Positions 35,270 through 44,121 of a stretch of 64,000 nucleotides of DNA are shown in pieces (the first letter of the stretch is position 1; each line of letters begins with the position of its first letter). The position numbers were made by a program, and so were the translations under genes. The notes beneath the pieces are model-generated. The model worked only from the letters and a program-made list of their open reading frames with translations, ran no database searches and was not told the origin of the DNA. Source of the DNA: Microbacterium luteolum (GTDB lineage Bacteria; Actinomycetota; Actinomycetes; Actinomycetales; Microbacteriaceae); NCBI RefSeq assembly GCF_039533965.1, contig NZ_BAAAUN010000001.1, positions 2,392,950 through 2,456,949 of the forward strand. Direction: 5' to 3'.

Positions 35270-35797
35270 CTAGTCGGGCGCCCGAACAGCGGTCGCAGAA
35301 GAGGCAGCCGCGGCGGCGACCAACCGCGACATCCCGGGCGCCGACGTGTGCACGCGCAGGGTCGTGCCGTCGGACGAGCGCACCACCAGCATCCGTCTTC
35401 CCCGCCGGTCGATCGTGCGATGCGAGACGATGTCGCGATAGCGGATGCTGCGCTCCGCGCCGAAGATCGTCCGGAACACGACCGCGTCGGCACCGGGCAG
35501 CACGTACCGATTGCGATAGGCGAGCAGGACGAGCAGGCCGACCACGAGCAGCACCGCCGACGCGATGCGGAACGGCACCGGGTCGCGCATGTCACCGCTG
35601 CCGAACCCCAGGAGCGACGCCACGACAGCGAGGGCGAGCAGCACCGCGGCGGCGATGGCGACGGACCGCGGCAGGCGGACACGGGGATCCCGGGTCTTCG
35701 CGCGGTTCGAGCGGCCGAAGAACGAGCGCACGAGCACCACCACGAAGACCAGCGCCGCGGCGAAGAGGACGATCTTCAGCACGAAGGCGGGGATCAT
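35270..35797 (-). CDS. Membrane protein with PH-like domain
   Basis: The 175-residue protein has three hydrophobic helices (about 4-24, 44-64 and 77-93) followed by a beta-rich soluble part: RYVLPGADAVVFRTIFGAER, SIRYRDIVSHRT, MLVVRSSDGTTLRVHT. This resembles small actinobacterial bacterial-PH (bPH-like) membrane proteins. Function is unknown. It stands alone between the hydrolase operon and the GntR gene. Confidence 0.65.
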   Translation of the reverse strand: MIPAFVLKIVLFAAALVFVVVLVRSFFGRSNRAKTRDPRVRLPRSVAIAAAVLLALAVVASLLGFGSGDMRDPVPFRIASAVLLVVGLLVLLAYRNRYVLPGADAVVFRTIFGAERSIRYRDIVSHRTIDRRGRRMLVVRSSDGTTLRVHTSAPGMSRLVAAAAASSATAVRAPD

Positions 35798-35834
35798 GTT
35801 CCGACGGTATCAAGCGCCGGGGCCACGACGGCGC

Positions 35835-36533
35835 TCAACGCCGGGATGCCCGCCCGGTGCGCGCCGGCGCCGGACCCGCGAAGAGCTCCGGATGCTGCGC
35901 CTGCACAGCCTCGAGATCGGCGAACACGAACCGGAGGTGCGCGCGGAGCGCGGCGATGGCGGCATCCGAATCTCCGCCCGCGAGGGCGTCGACCACGCGC
36001 TCATGGTCGTCGACGTAGTCCTGCACGGCACGGGTGGCGCTCATGCCGACGTAGCGCGCCCGGTCGAGGTGCCCCTTCGCGGCGCTCACCGCGGCCCAGG
36101 CGTTCGCGTGTCCTGCCAGGCCGAGGAGCGCGCGGTGGAACTCCTCGTCCAGTGGATAGAAGGCGTCGCGGTCGCGGGCGCCGCGCTGCCGGCGGATGAG
36201 GTCGCGCAGCATCCGCTCCTCGTCGGCCGACGGCTGCGCGCAGGCCCCGAGGGACGCGAGCTCGATGGCTTCGCGGATGAACTGCGCCTCACACACGCGG
36301 TCGGGATCGATGCGCGTGACGTAGGTTCCGCTCTGCGGCCGCACCTCGACGAGCCCCTCCTGCGCGATGAGCAGCAGCGCCTCGCGCACGGGCTGCCGGC
36401 TGAGTCCGAGCGACACGGCGAGCTCGTTCTCGGAGAGCAGTGCGCCCGGGGCGAATCGACCGCCGATGATGTCGTCGCGCACGCGTCCGTACGCGAGTTC
36501 ACGCGCGGAGGTGCGGGCGACGGGGGCGGGCAT
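35835..36533 (-). CDS. GntR-family regulator (FadR/FCD subgroup)
   Basis: The 232-residue regulator has the GntR winged helix (YGRVRDDIIGGRFAPGALLS, LGLSRQPVREALLLIAQEGL, VRPQSGTYVT) and an all-helical FCD ligand domain with EFHRALLGLAGH and DDHERVVDAL metal-binding His residues. It is divergent from the mannonate dehydratase gene and most probably represses it in response to a hexonate or hexuronate intermediate. ATG 36533 chosen at the start of the conserved part. Confidence 0.92.
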   Translation of the reverse strand: MPAPVARTSARELAYGRVRDDIIGGRFAPGALLSENELAVSLGLSRQPVREALLLIAQEGLVEVRPQSGTYVTRIDPDRVCEAQFIREAIELASLGACAQPSADEERMLRDLIRRQRGARDRDAFYPLDEEFHRALLGLAGHANAWAAVSAAKGHLDRARYVGMSATRAVQDYVDDHERVVDALAGGDSDAAIAALRAHLRFVFADLEAVQAQHPELFAGPAPARTGRASRR

Positions 36534-36630
36534 ACCGTCACGATAGCTTGACACAACTTGTATGGCAGTGATTCCATGGAGGTGTCGGCGAGGTGATCCC
36601 CACTGTCGCCCTGCACCCGAGGAGCATCCG
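36534..36630 (+). promoter_or_regulatory. Divergent promoter region of GntR and manD
   Basis: A consensus -35 TTGACA lies at 36548-36553 on the plus strand. The best-placed -10 is weak (around 36571-36577). The segment ACAACTTGTATGGCAGTG between them contains a TTGTAT stretch of the kind bound by FCD-type GntR proteins. SD GAGGAG lies 7 nt before the manD ATG. Confidence 0.45.
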
Positions 36631-37869
36631 ATGACCATCGACAGGGCAGAGGTCATCGTGACCAGTCCCGATCGCAACTTCGTCACGCTGAAGATCACGA
36701 CCGCCGACGGAGTGACCGGCTTGGGGGATGCCACCCTCAACGGGCGCGAGCTCGCGGTGGTCGCGTACCTGTCCGAGCACGTGGTGCCGCTGCTGATCGG
36801 GGCGGACGAGTCGCGCATCGAGGACACCTGGCAGTTCCTGTACCGGTCGGCGTACTGGCGGCGGGGTCCGGTCACGATGGCGGCGATCGCCGCGGTCGAC
36901 ATGGCGCTGTGGGACATCAAGGGCAAGGTCGCGGGTCTCCCCGTGTACCAGCTGCTCGGCGGCGCGTCCCGGAACGGACTGATGGCGTACGGACACGCGT
37001 CGGGCAAGGAGCTGCCCGAGCTGTTCGACTCGATCCGCGCGCACCAGGCGCAGGGGTACCGGGCGATCCGGGTGCAGACCGGCGTCCCGACCCTGAAGGC
37101 GATCTACGGCATCGCGTCGCAGTCCGCCGACACCGGGGGCGGCGAGGCCCGCTACGACCACGAGCCGGCCCGCCGTGGGGCGAAGCCGGTGGAGGAGGAC
37201 TGGGACACCCGCGCGTATCTGAACCACCTCCCCGGTGTCTTCGAGGCGGTGCGCAACGAGTTCGGCCCCGACATCCCCCTGCTCCACGACGGCCACCACC
37301 GGATGACGCCCATCCAGGCCGCACGCCTGGGCAAGGACCTCGAGCCGTACGACCTGTTCTGGCTGGAGGACTGCACCCCGGCCGAGAACCAGGAGGCGCT
37401 GCGCCTGGTGCGCCAGCACACCACCACCCCACTCGCGATCGGGGAGATCTTCAACACGGTCTGGGACTTCAAGGACATCATCCGCGACCAGCTCATCGAC
37501 TACGTCCGCGGGGCCGTCACCCACATGGGCGGTATCAGCGCCTTGAAGAAGACCCTCGACTACGCCGCGATGTACCAGATCAAGTCGGGCATGCACGGGC
37601 CGACCGACATCTCGCCGGTCGGCATGGCCGCCGCGATGCACCTCGGTCTCGCGATCCACAACTTCGGCATCCAGGAGTACATGCAGCACGGATCCCGCAC
37701 CGACCAGGTCTTCCAGCAGTCGTTCACCTGGACCGACGGCTACCTGCACCCCGGCGACAAGCCCGGCCTCGGTGTCGAGCTCGACGTCGACGAAGCCGGC
37801 AGATACCCGTACGAGCAGGCGTACCTGCCCTACAACCGTCTCCTCGACGGCACGGTCCACGACTGGTGA
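36631..37869 (+). CDS. manD: D-mannonate dehydratase of the enolase superfamily
   Basis: The 412-residue enzyme matches the ManD/RspA group: [20 protein letters not shown], the long loop with [16 protein letters not shown], metal ligands in [12 protein letters not shown] (Asp; catalytic His), [12 protein letters not shown] (Glu) and AIGEIFNT (Glu). It dehydrates D-mannonate to 2-keto-3-deoxygluconate; some family members prefer D-gluconate or have low activity, so the substrate needs testing. The gluconokinase next door argues for hexonate metabolism. Confidence 0.9.
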   Translation: MTIDRAEVIVTSPDRNFVTLKITTADGVTGLGDATLNGRELAVVAYLSEHVVPLLIGADESRIEDTWQFLYRSAYWRRGPVTMAAIAAVDMALWDIKGKVAGLPVYQLLGGASRNGLMAYGHASGKELPELFDSIRAHQAQGYRAIRVQTGVPTLKAIYGIASQSADTGGGEARYDHEPARRGAKPVEEDWDTRAYLNHLPGVFEAVRNEFGPDIPLLHDGHHRMTPIQAARLGKDLEPYDLFWLEDCTPAENQEALRLVRQHTTTPLAIGEIFNTVWDFKDIIRDQLIDYVRGAVTHMGGISALKKTLDYAAMYQIKSGMHGPTDISPVGMAAAMHLGLAIHNFGIQEYMQHGSRTDQVFQQSFTWTDGYLHPGDKPGLGVELDVDEAGRYPYEQAYLPYNRLLDGTVHDW

Positions 37870-37880
37870 AGGATGGAGGG

Positions 37881-38408
37881 GTGAACGCCGCATCCCACTC
37901 CGCACCGCCCCTCGTCGTGATGGGCGTCTCCGGCGTCGGCAAGACGACCATCGGCCAGGAGCTGGCTCGCCGGCAGGGCACTCGCTTCGTCGACGCCGAC
38001 GACCTCCACGGACCGGAGAACATCGCCAAGATGAGCGCGGGCATCCCGCTGGTCGACGACGATCGCTGGCCCTGGCTGGATCGCGTCGGCGCTGTGCTCG
38101 CGGCGGAGCCCGGGGTCGTCATGGCGTGCTCGGCGCTGCGGCGGGTCTACCGCGACCGCCTGCGGGCGAACGCGCCTGCGACCCTGTTCGTGCACCTCGC
38201 CGCGGCGCCCGAGAGAGTGGCGGCACAGGCGGCCGCACGCGAGGACCACTTCATGCCGCCGGCGCTGCTGCGGTCGCAGATCGCCACGCTCGAGCCGCTC
38301 GACGAGGACGAGCCGGGCATCACAGTCATCGTGGATGCAGGCCCCGATGACCTCGTCGATCGCATCCTGGGTCTTCTGGCAGGTGAGCGGGAGCGGTCCG
38401 AGAAGTAG
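37881..38408 (+). CDS. gntK: Gluconokinase
   Basis: The 175-residue kinase has the P-loop VMGVSGVGKTTIGQELA, then RFVDADDLHGPENIAKMSAG and PWLDRVGAVLA, ACSALRRVYRDRLR and EDHFMPPALLRSQIATLEPL, all typical of GntK. It makes 6-phosphogluconate from gluconate and ATP, the substrate of the dehydrogenase at 4331. The start is GTG with AAGGATGGAGGG just upstream. It follows manD after 11 nt. Confidence 0.94.
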   Translation: MNAASHSAPPLVVMGVSGVGKTTIGQELARRQGTRFVDADDLHGPENIAKMSAGIPLVDDDRWPWLDRVGAVLAAEPGVVMACSALRRVYRDRLRANAPATLFVHLAAAPERVAAQAAAREDHFMPPALLRSQIATLEPLDEDEPGITVIVDAGPDDLVDRILGLLAGERERSEK

Positions 38409-38420
38409 GCTGATCCCATC

Positions 38421-39251
38421 ATGCAAGAGTTCTGGCAGTGGGCGGGCAGCTACTGGTGGCTCATCTTCCCCCTCTTCGGGATGGCCGGTGGCGTCGCCAA
38501 GGCGTGGGAGCGGAGCGCTCGACGCCGTCATGAGCGGCGCCTCGAGACCCTCAAGATCAAGGCCCAGCTGAAGACGGCCGAGATCGAGGCCCGTGCCCTG
38601 ACCCAGCAGGCCAAGCGCCGCGGGCCGTCGATCGTCGACACCACGGCATCCGTCGCTCCGAACGATCTGCTCGTGCGCCTGTTCGCCGAGCACGACGAGA
38701 TCACCGCGCGCTGGCTGGACTACGAGCTCGACGTCGCGAAGCTGATCGCGTTCCCCGCGATGAGCGATGGCCGTCAGCCGCTGACCGCCGCATTCCTGCG
38801 GGCCAAGAAGACCGCGGATGCTCTGCGCCCGGCATCCGCCGAAGGCAAGGTCACCGAGCATCAGGTCGCCGAGTACCTGCAGGCCGTCGGCGACTACGCG
38901 GTCGCGTTCGAGATCGCGGAGAAGGACGCCCGGCGCCTGCGCGACTCGACCTTCACCGAGCCGGAGCGCAAGCGCCTCGATCGCGCACAGCAGCTGCTCA
39001 AGGTCGCGGTCGACGAGTCGGCCACGCAGGCCGAGCGCAACGTCGCCTACAAGCGGGTGCGCGAAGAGCTCGACGGACTCATCCTGCTCTCCGACGACGC
39101 CGTCACGGTGCTCGAGAAGCAGGTCGCGCGGGAGATCGCCGCGCCGGTCGTGCAACCGGCGCCTGCGCCCGTGCCGGAGCCCGAGCCCGAGCGGATGCCG
39201 GTCGCCGAGCCGCTGCGCCCCGCTCCGCCCGCGCACCGAGAGGGCGCATGA
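38421..39251 (+). CDS. Membrane-anchored helical protein of unknown function
   Basis: The 276-residue protein has a short N-terminal membrane helix (about 4-26, WAGSYWWLIFPLFGMAGGVA), a basic helix rich in Arg/Lys/Glu (about 30-70, coiled-coil-like), a long alpha-helical middle with many Glu/Lys/Arg, and a Pro/Glu-rich end (APVPEPEPERMPVAEPLRPA). I do not recognise a family. It overlaps the SDR start by 4 nt. Confidence 0.75.
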   Translation: MQEFWQWAGSYWWLIFPLFGMAGGVAKAWERSARRRHERRLETLKIKAQLKTAEIEARALTQQAKRRGPSIVDTTASVAPNDLLVRLFAEHDEITARWLDYELDVAKLIAFPAMSDGRQPLTAAFLRAKKTADALRPASAEGKVTEHQVAEYLQAVGDYAVAFEIAEKDARRLRDSTFTEPERKRLDRAQQLLKVAVDESATQAERNVAYKRVREELDGLILLSDDAVTVLEKQVAREIAAPVVQPAPAPVPEPEPERMPVAEPLRPAPPAHREGA

Positions 39252-40105
39252 CACCCGACGGCGCTGCGCGCCGCCGGACGATCGTCATCACCGGGGCATC
39301 CGACGGGATCGGAGCCGCTGCCGCGCGACAGCTCGCGGCATCCGATGATCGCCTGCTGCTCGTCGGCCGATCGCCGGAGAAGACCGCGGCGATCGCGCGG
39401 GAGACGGGCGCCGAGCACCTCACCGCCGACTTCGCCCGTCTCGACGACGTCCGCGCGCTCGCGGAGCAGATCGCGGACCTGGTCGGCGACGACGGCATCG
39501 ACGTGCTGGCGAACAACGCTGGCGGGATCTTCGGCGATCAGACGCCGACCGTCGACGGCTTCGAGAAGACCATCCAGGTGAATCATCTGTCGCCGTTCCT
39601 GCTGACGAACCTGCTGCTGCCGCAGCTGAGGAAGGCGGATGCCGCCGTCATCAACACCTCGAGCGTCGGCCATCGCCTGTTCGGACACATCGACGTCGAC
39701 GACCTCGACAACCGGAAGAAGTACAGCGCCAACAAGGCCTACGGCGACGCGAAGCTCGCCAACGTCCTGTTCACGAAGAGCCTGCACACGAAGTTCCACC
39801 CCGGCGGCCTGAGCGCGGTGGCCTTCCACCCCGGCGTCGTGCGCACGAACTTCGCGGCCGAGTCGTCGAGCGTGATGCGGCTGATCTACCGCACACCTCT
39901 GAAGCACGTCCTGGCGATCAGCACCGACAAGGGCGGCGAGACGCTGCGCTGGTTCATCGAGGGCACCCCCGATGAGACCTGGTTCTCCGGCGCGTACTAC
40001 GACGAGCGCACCCTGAGCACCCGCGTCAATCCGCAGGTCGACGACGCCGATCTCGCCGAGGCGCTCTGGCAGAACAGCGCGCAGCTCGTGGGTATCGACG
40101 CCTGA
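39248..40105 (+). CDS. Short-chain dehydrogenase/reductase
   Basis: The 285-residue SDR has the cofactor motif VITGASDGIGAAAARQLA, LANNAGGIFG, the Ser in INTSSVGHR and the catalytic YSANKAYGDAKLAN (Tyr, Lys). The Asn-Ala-Gly-Gly form and the inserted DVDDLDNRKKY put it near the retinol-dehydrogenase-like SDRs. Substrate unknown. Confidence 0.9.
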   Translation: MTPDGAARRRTIVITGASDGIGAAAARQLAASDDRLLLVGRSPEKTAAIARETGAEHLTADFARLDDVRALAEQIADLVGDDGIDVLANNAGGIFGDQTPTVDGFEKTIQVNHLSPFLLTNLLLPQLRKADAAVINTSSVGHRLFGHIDVDDLDNRKKYSANKAYGDAKLANVLFTKSLHTKFHPGGLSAVAFHPGVVRTNFAAESSSVMRLIYRTPLKHVLAISTDKGGETLRWFIEGTPDETWFSGAYYDERTLSTRVNPQVDDADLAEALWQNSAQLVGIDA

Positions 40106-40146
40106 GGCGGGACGGACCGGGAGGCCCGCCCCGCCGAACCCCGGGG

Positions 40147-41745
40147 TTACAGCTTCGGCGCGCGACGCGCGTCCACTGCCTGCTCGTACGCGTAGGCGAA
40201 CGAGATGAGCGAGGAGTCGCTCAGGCGGGTGCCGATGAAGGAGAGCCCGATCGGCAGGCCGGATTCCGTGAAGCCGGTCGGCACCGTGACGTGCGGATAT
40301 CCGGCGGAGGAGGTATTGCGCGTGCTGCTCTGGAAGGGCGGATGCTCGTCGGAGTGCAGCGGAAGCGCGGGCAGGTCGGAGATCGTGACGATCGCGTCGA
40401 GGTCGTACTTCTGCAGGACTTCATCCACACTCTCCTGCGCACGTGTGGTCACCGTCTCGCGGTGTGCGAGATACTCGGGATCGTCGAGGTTTCCCTCGGT
40501 CTGGTCCGCCATGACGAGCCAATCCTGCTCCAGCGGGCTCGGCAGTTCGACCTCCGCATGCTCCTGGTTGTAGGCGATGAGCTCGGTGAGGCTCTGCGGG
40601 TGCGCACCGGGAGTCGCGGCGAGATATCCGTTGAGGCCGTGCTTGAACTCGGTGAGCAGAGCCGGAAGCAGATCCGTCGGGACCAGCGACGCGATGTCCG
40701 GCACGTCCGCCCCCTCGACGACCTCCGCGCCCATGCCGCGAAGCACTTCGACCGACATGTCGAACGCATCGTCCGCCTCGTCATCGATCCCCTCGTGACC
40801 GTCGCGCCATACTCCGATGCGGCTGCCGCGGAGCGCGTTCTGGTCGAGCATCTCGTCGAGATCCTGGGGCAGTCCGCCGTCGATGGAGCCCGCGTCGGTG
40901 TCGTCGAAGCCCGCGATCACCTGCAGTGTGATGGCCGCGTCGGTGACCGTGCGCGCGATCGGCCCCGGCGAATCCTGCGCGCTCGTGATCGGGATGACGC
41001 CCGACCGGCTGACCACCCCGAGAGTCGGCTTCAGGCCGACCGTCGATGCGGATGCGGCGGGGCAGGTGATCGACCCATCGGTGTCGGTGCCGATGGTCAC
41101 GGTGGCCAGTGCCGCGGCCGCAGCGACGGCCGCGCCACTCGACGAACCGCAGGGGGTGCGCTCCAGGTCGTAGGCGTTGCCGGTCTGTCCGCCGACGGCG
41201 CTCCACCCGGGGATCTGACGCGAGGAGTAGAAGTTCGACCACTCGGACAGATTGGTCTTGCCCAGCACGATCGCCCCCGCGTCGCGCAAGCGCTGCACGA
41301 GGAACGCGTCCTGCTCCGGCTTCGAGTCGGAGAGAGCGGTCGAGCCCGCCGTGGTCATCTGCTGATCGGCTGTGTCCATGTTCCCCTTGATGAGGACGGG
41401 GATGCCCTCGAGCGGGCCGCGCGACTGGTCGGACTCCCGACGCTCATCACTCTCACGAGCGATGTCGAGCGCATCGGGGTTGACCTCGAGGACCGCATGG
41501 AGAGTCGGGTTCAGCTCCTCGATCCTGTCGATGTAGCCCTGGGTCAGCTGCTCGGCATCCACCTCGCCCTCGTCCATGGCGCGCTGCAGTTCCGGGATGG
41601 TCATCTCGTCCAGGAAGGTCGACATGTCCCTTTCCGGCCTCGGCAGCTCCACGCTGACCGTGCACGCGGCCAGCGGTGCGGCCAGGCATGCGACGGCCAT
41701 CAGGGCCACGCCCCCGCGCAGCCGATTTCGGTTCGTCTTCAGCAT
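40147..41745 (-). CDS. Secreted amidase lipoprotein (amidase signature family)
   Basis: The 532-residue protein has a signal peptide with lipobox LAAC (Cys28) and the amidase signature catalytic set: GIPVLIKGNMDTADQQ (Lys about 119), TPCGSSSGAAVAAAA (cis-Ser about 200) and GTDTDGSITCPAA (Ser nucleophile about 223). It should sit on the outer face of the membrane and hydrolyse an amide. The substrate is unknown. It could supply ammonia or free acids from external amides. Confidence 0.92.
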   Translation of the reverse strand: MLKTNRNRLRGGVALMAVACLAAPLAACTVSVELPRPERDMSTFLDEMTIPELQRAMDEGEVDAEQLTQGYIDRIEELNPTLHAVLEVNPDALDIARESDERRESDQSRGPLEGIPVLIKGNMDTADQQMTTAGSTALSDSKPEQDAFLVQRLRDAGAIVLGKTNLSEWSNFYSSRQIPGWSAVGGQTGNAYDLERTPCGSSSGAAVAAAAALATVTIGTDTDGSITCPAASASTVGLKPTLGVVSRSGVIPITSAQDSPGPIARTVTDAAITLQVIAGFDDTDAGSIDGGLPQDLDEMLDQNALRGSRIGVWRDGHEGIDDEADDAFDMSVEVLRGMGAEVVEGADVPDIASLVPTDLLPALLTEFKHGLNGYLAATPGAHPQSLTELIAYNQEHAEVELPSPLEQDWLVMADQTEGNLDDPEYLAHRETVTTRAQESVDEVLQKYDLDAIVTISDLPALPLHSDEHPPFQSSTRNTSSAGYPHVTVPTGFTESGLPIGLSFIGTRLSDSSLISFAYAYEQAVDARRAPKL

Positions 41746-41868
41746 CTTTCATCTCCTGTCACAGCGTCGATACGACGACACGATCGACGTCTCCTTCGAC
41801 GGTAGATTCGCGTCCCGCCGAGAACGAGGGAGGCAGCCACCGCATGAGGGTGGGGCAGGCTGCACCGT

Positions 41869-42609
41869 TCAGACGACAGCAGTGGCGACCTCGCGCACGC
41901 ACGCGGATGCGAGGCAGTCCAGGGAGTCCACCACGGGGACCACGCGGGACGCGGCTCCGAGCACGAGCGGCAGCTCCGTGCACGCGGCGATCAGCACATC
42001 GGCGCCGGCAGCGTGCAGACGCGCGGCGGCGGCCGCGACGAGGCGCTCGGCGCGGAGAAGGCGCCGTCCGCTCTTCACATGCCCGATCGCGTCGTCGATC
42101 AGCAGAGACTGGTCCGTGTCCGAGGGATAGAAGACGTCAAGGCCACGAGGCGCTGCGGCCGCGTCGTAAAGCCCGGCCGCTCTGGTGCCTCGTGTGCCCA
42201 GGATCCCGACCCGCTCCGCGCCCGTGCGCGCGATCCGATCCAGGGTCGCGCCGATCATGTCGACCCAGGTCGTCCCGGTGGCCGCGCGCACGGCGGGAAG
42301 GAACGCGTGAGCGGTGTTGCACGGCATGGCCAGGATCTCCGCACCCATCGCCTCGAGCCTTCGGGCGCCCTCGACCATCGCCGGCACCGGAGACGGCCCA
42401 CCGCCCAGGATCGCGGCCGTACGATCGGGGATCCTCGGATCGCTCCAGATCACCGTGGGGATGTGGAGCTGGTCGTGGTCGGCCGGAGTGGCCCGCACCA
42501 CCGCCTCGTAGAAGCGGGCGGTGGCGAGCGGCCCCATCCCGCCGAGCACTCCGAGCACCCGATGCTCGCCGGGTGGGCGCAGGCGCACGGAAGAAGCGGA
42601 CGAGGACAT
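41869..42609 (-). CDS. Aspartate/glutamate racemase family protein
   Basis: The 246-residue protein has LGVLGGMGPLATARFYEAVV, the first catalytic Cys in LAMPCNTAHAF, and the second in LIAACTELPLVLG, as in the YgeA/RacX group of PLP-independent racemases. The amino-acid substrate is not certain. The ATG at 42609 starts the conserved part. Confidence 0.9.
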   Translation of the reverse strand: MSSSASSVRLRPPGEHRVLGVLGGMGPLATARFYEAVVRATPADHDQLHIPTVIWSDPRIPDRTAAILGGGPSPVPAMVEGARRLEAMGAEILAMPCNTAHAFLPAVRAATGTTWVDMIGATLDRIARTGAERVGILGTRGTRAAGLYDAAAAPRGLDVFYPSDTDQSLLIDDAIGHVKSGRRLLRAERLVAAAAARLHAAGADVLIAACTELPLVLGAASRVVPVVDSLDCLASACVREVATAVV

Positions 42610-42664
42610 GCATCGATCGTCTCGCCCTGCGACGGCGGATCGTCGGTGCCGACGGACGAAAAAG

Positions 42665-42691
42665 CCGCGGCGGTTCGTCCGACCGCCGCGG
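42665..42691 (-). terminator. Hairpin with T-tract (minus strand)
   Basis: CCGCGGCGGT (42665-42674) and ACCGCCGCGG (42682-42691) form a perfect 10-bp stem with a 7-nt loop. Read on the minus strand it is followed by CTTTTTCG, which is an intrinsic terminator shape. It sits upstream of the racemase gene rather than after a gene, so it may stop antisense transcripts from the corA leader or act as an attenuator. Confidence 0.6.
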
Positions 42692-42745
42692 GACCCGGGC
42701 CCTTCGAATCGAGGTCGGCCGTCGGCCGTCGGCAACAGGAGTAAC

Positions 42746-42808
42746 ATGGCCCCTCGGGTCGTCCGACCCGAGGGGAGTCCGAAAGGCGGTGATGGCGATG
42801 TCCGGTGA
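42746..42808 (+). CDS. Short upstream frame 1 in the corA leader
   Basis: A 20-codon frame (MAPRVVRPEGSPKGGDGDVR) starts at an ATG with SD AGGAG 4 nt upstream (42737-42741). Its first half lies in a strong hairpin (CCCCTCGGGTCG at 42749-42760 with CGACCCGAGGGG at 42763-42774). Three Pro codons are present. Its stop lies inside the second short frame, so the two overlap. Confidence 0.45.
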   Translation: MAPRVVRPEGSPKGGDGDVR

Positions 42809-42860
42809 TAGTTACGACGCCGCCACCGCTGCGTCGAGACTCCCTGCGCTTTCGCGTTGA
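42792..42860 (+). CDS. Short upstream frame 2 in the corA leader
   Basis: A 22-codon frame beginning MAMSGDSYDAATAASRLP and ending ALSR overlaps the end of frame 1. AAAGGCGG (42782-42789) is a plausible SD. It ends 117 nt before corA. Gene-like features are the SD and the ordered composition; there is no homology evidence available to me. Confidence 0.45.
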   Translation: MAMSGDSYDAATAASRLPALSR

Positions 42861-42928
42861 GCATCCGCTCCACGATCTCGCACGTCCTTCCGCAGCGTCG
42901 GCGGCGTCTCCCGCCCTCTGACTGATCT

Positions 42929-42956
42929 GCGCACGGAGCCTTCTGCTCCCGTGCGC
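42929..42956 (+). promoter_or_regulatory. Hairpin just upstream of the corA start
   Basis: GCGCACGGAG (42929-42938) pairs with CTCCCGTGCGC (42946-42956) with one bulged base and a 7-nt loop. It ends 21 nt before the chosen corA ATG, so it could control access to the translation start. No T-tract follows, so it is not a simple terminator. Confidence 0.5.
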
Positions 42957-42977
42957 CTGCGAGAACGGATGCGCATC

Positions 42978-43979
42978 ATGGCGCTCATCGACAACGGCGT
43001 GTACGTCCACGGACGTCGCGTGGAGACCCCGAAGAACCTGGACGAGACCTACCGGATGCTGGATGCCGCGGGCGGCACCGCCTGGATCGGCCTCTACCGC
43101 CCGAGCCCGGAAGAGGTCGCGTCGGTCGCGCGCGAGTTCGATCTGCATCCGCTCGCCGTCGAAGACGCCCTGTCCGGTCACCAGCGGTCGAAGGTGGAGC
43201 GCTACGGGGACACCCTGTTCGCGGTGCTGCGCCCTGCGCGCTACCGCGACAAGGAGGAGTCCATCGAGTTCGGCGAGCTGCACCTGTTCGTCGGACCCGA
43301 CTTCGTGGTGACGATCCGGCACGCCGAGTCGCCCGACCTCGCGGCCGTGCGCCGGCGGATGGAGGCCAACCCCGACCTGCTGGCGATGGGACCCGAGGCC
43401 GTGCTCTACGCGATCCTCGACGAGGTCGTCGACGGGTACGAGCCGATCGTCGCCGGTCTGCTGAACGACATCGACGAGATCGAGGACCAGCTCTTCGGCG
43501 ACAGCGACGACGACCAGCTCTCCCGGCGCATCTACGAGCTCTCGCGCGAGGTCATCAACTTCCAGCGGGCGGTGCATCCGCTCAGCGGGATGCTGGAGTG
43601 GCTGCGCCGCGGGTCGGAGAAGTACCGCATCGACGAGGAGCTGCAGCGGTCGCTGCGCGATGTGCTCGACCACACGATCCGGGTGAACGAGCGGGTCGAC
43701 TCGTTCCGCGCGATCCTCGAGAACGCGCTGACCGTGCACTCCGCGCTCGTCGCCCGCCGGCAGACCGAGGCGGGGCTCGCGCAGAACGACGAGATCAAGA
43801 AGATCTCCTCGTGGGCGGCGATCATCTTCGCTCCCACGCTCGTCGGCACGGTCTACGGCATGAACTTCGAGGTCATGCCCGAGCTGCACTGGGCCTTCGG
43901 CTATCCGATGGCGATCGGCGCGATGGCCGCGTTCGCCGTGGCGCTCTACGGGGTGTTCAAGTACAAGAAGTGGCTCTGA
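42978..43979 (+). CDS. corA: CorA-family magnesium/divalent cation channel
   Basis: The 333-residue protein has a large cytosolic N-terminal domain with HPLAVEDALSGHQRSKVERYG, long helices (about 150-270) and two C-terminal membrane helices joined by the signature VYGMNFEVMPELHW. The GMN motif defines CorA selectivity for hydrated Mg2+ (also Co2+, Ni2+). ATG 42978 is preferred; an ATG three codons earlier and a GTG at 42951 are alternatives. The leader of about 230 nt carries two short frames and three hairpins, unusual for corA. Confidence 0.93.
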   Translation: MALIDNGVYVHGRRVETPKNLDETYRMLDAAGGTAWIGLYRPSPEEVASVAREFDLHPLAVEDALSGHQRSKVERYGDTLFAVLRPARYRDKEESIEFGELHLFVGPDFVVTIRHAESPDLAAVRRRMEANPDLLAMGPEAVLYAILDEVVDGYEPIVAGLLNDIDEIEDQLFGDSDDDQLSRRIYELSREVINFQRAVHPLSGMLEWLRRGSEKYRIDEELQRSLRDVLDHTIRVNERVDSFRAILENALTVHSALVARRQTEAGLAQNDEIKKISSWAAIIFAPTLVGTVYGMNFEVMPELHWAFGYPMAIGAMAAFAVALYGVFKYKKWL

Positions 43980-43993
43980 ACCGGGGCATCCTG

Positions 43994-44076
43994 CCGACTT
44001 CTGCGGCCATCTCGAACTTCTGCGGCCCATCCGGGCTGATGTGGCCGCAGAAGTTCGGATCGGCCGCAGAAGTCGG
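43994..44076. repeat. Nested double-palindrome element 5
   Basis: L1 43994-44008 CCGACTTCTGCGGCC pairs perfectly with R1 44062-44076; L2 44014-44027 GAACTTCTGCGGCC pairs perfectly with R2 44043-44056. L1 and L2 share ACTTCTGCGGCC. The gaps L1-L2 and R2-R1 are both 5 nt. It follows the corA stop by 14 nt. Confidence 0.9.
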
Positions 44077-44121
44077 GATCGGTTGCTGGGCGCCGGAATC
44101 GACATCGACATCCGAGAAGAC

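Noticed and set aside
42614..42977. M-box (Mg2+) riboswitch before corA
   Set aside because: I could not find the conserved M-box core sequences; the region is better described by short frames plus hairpins.
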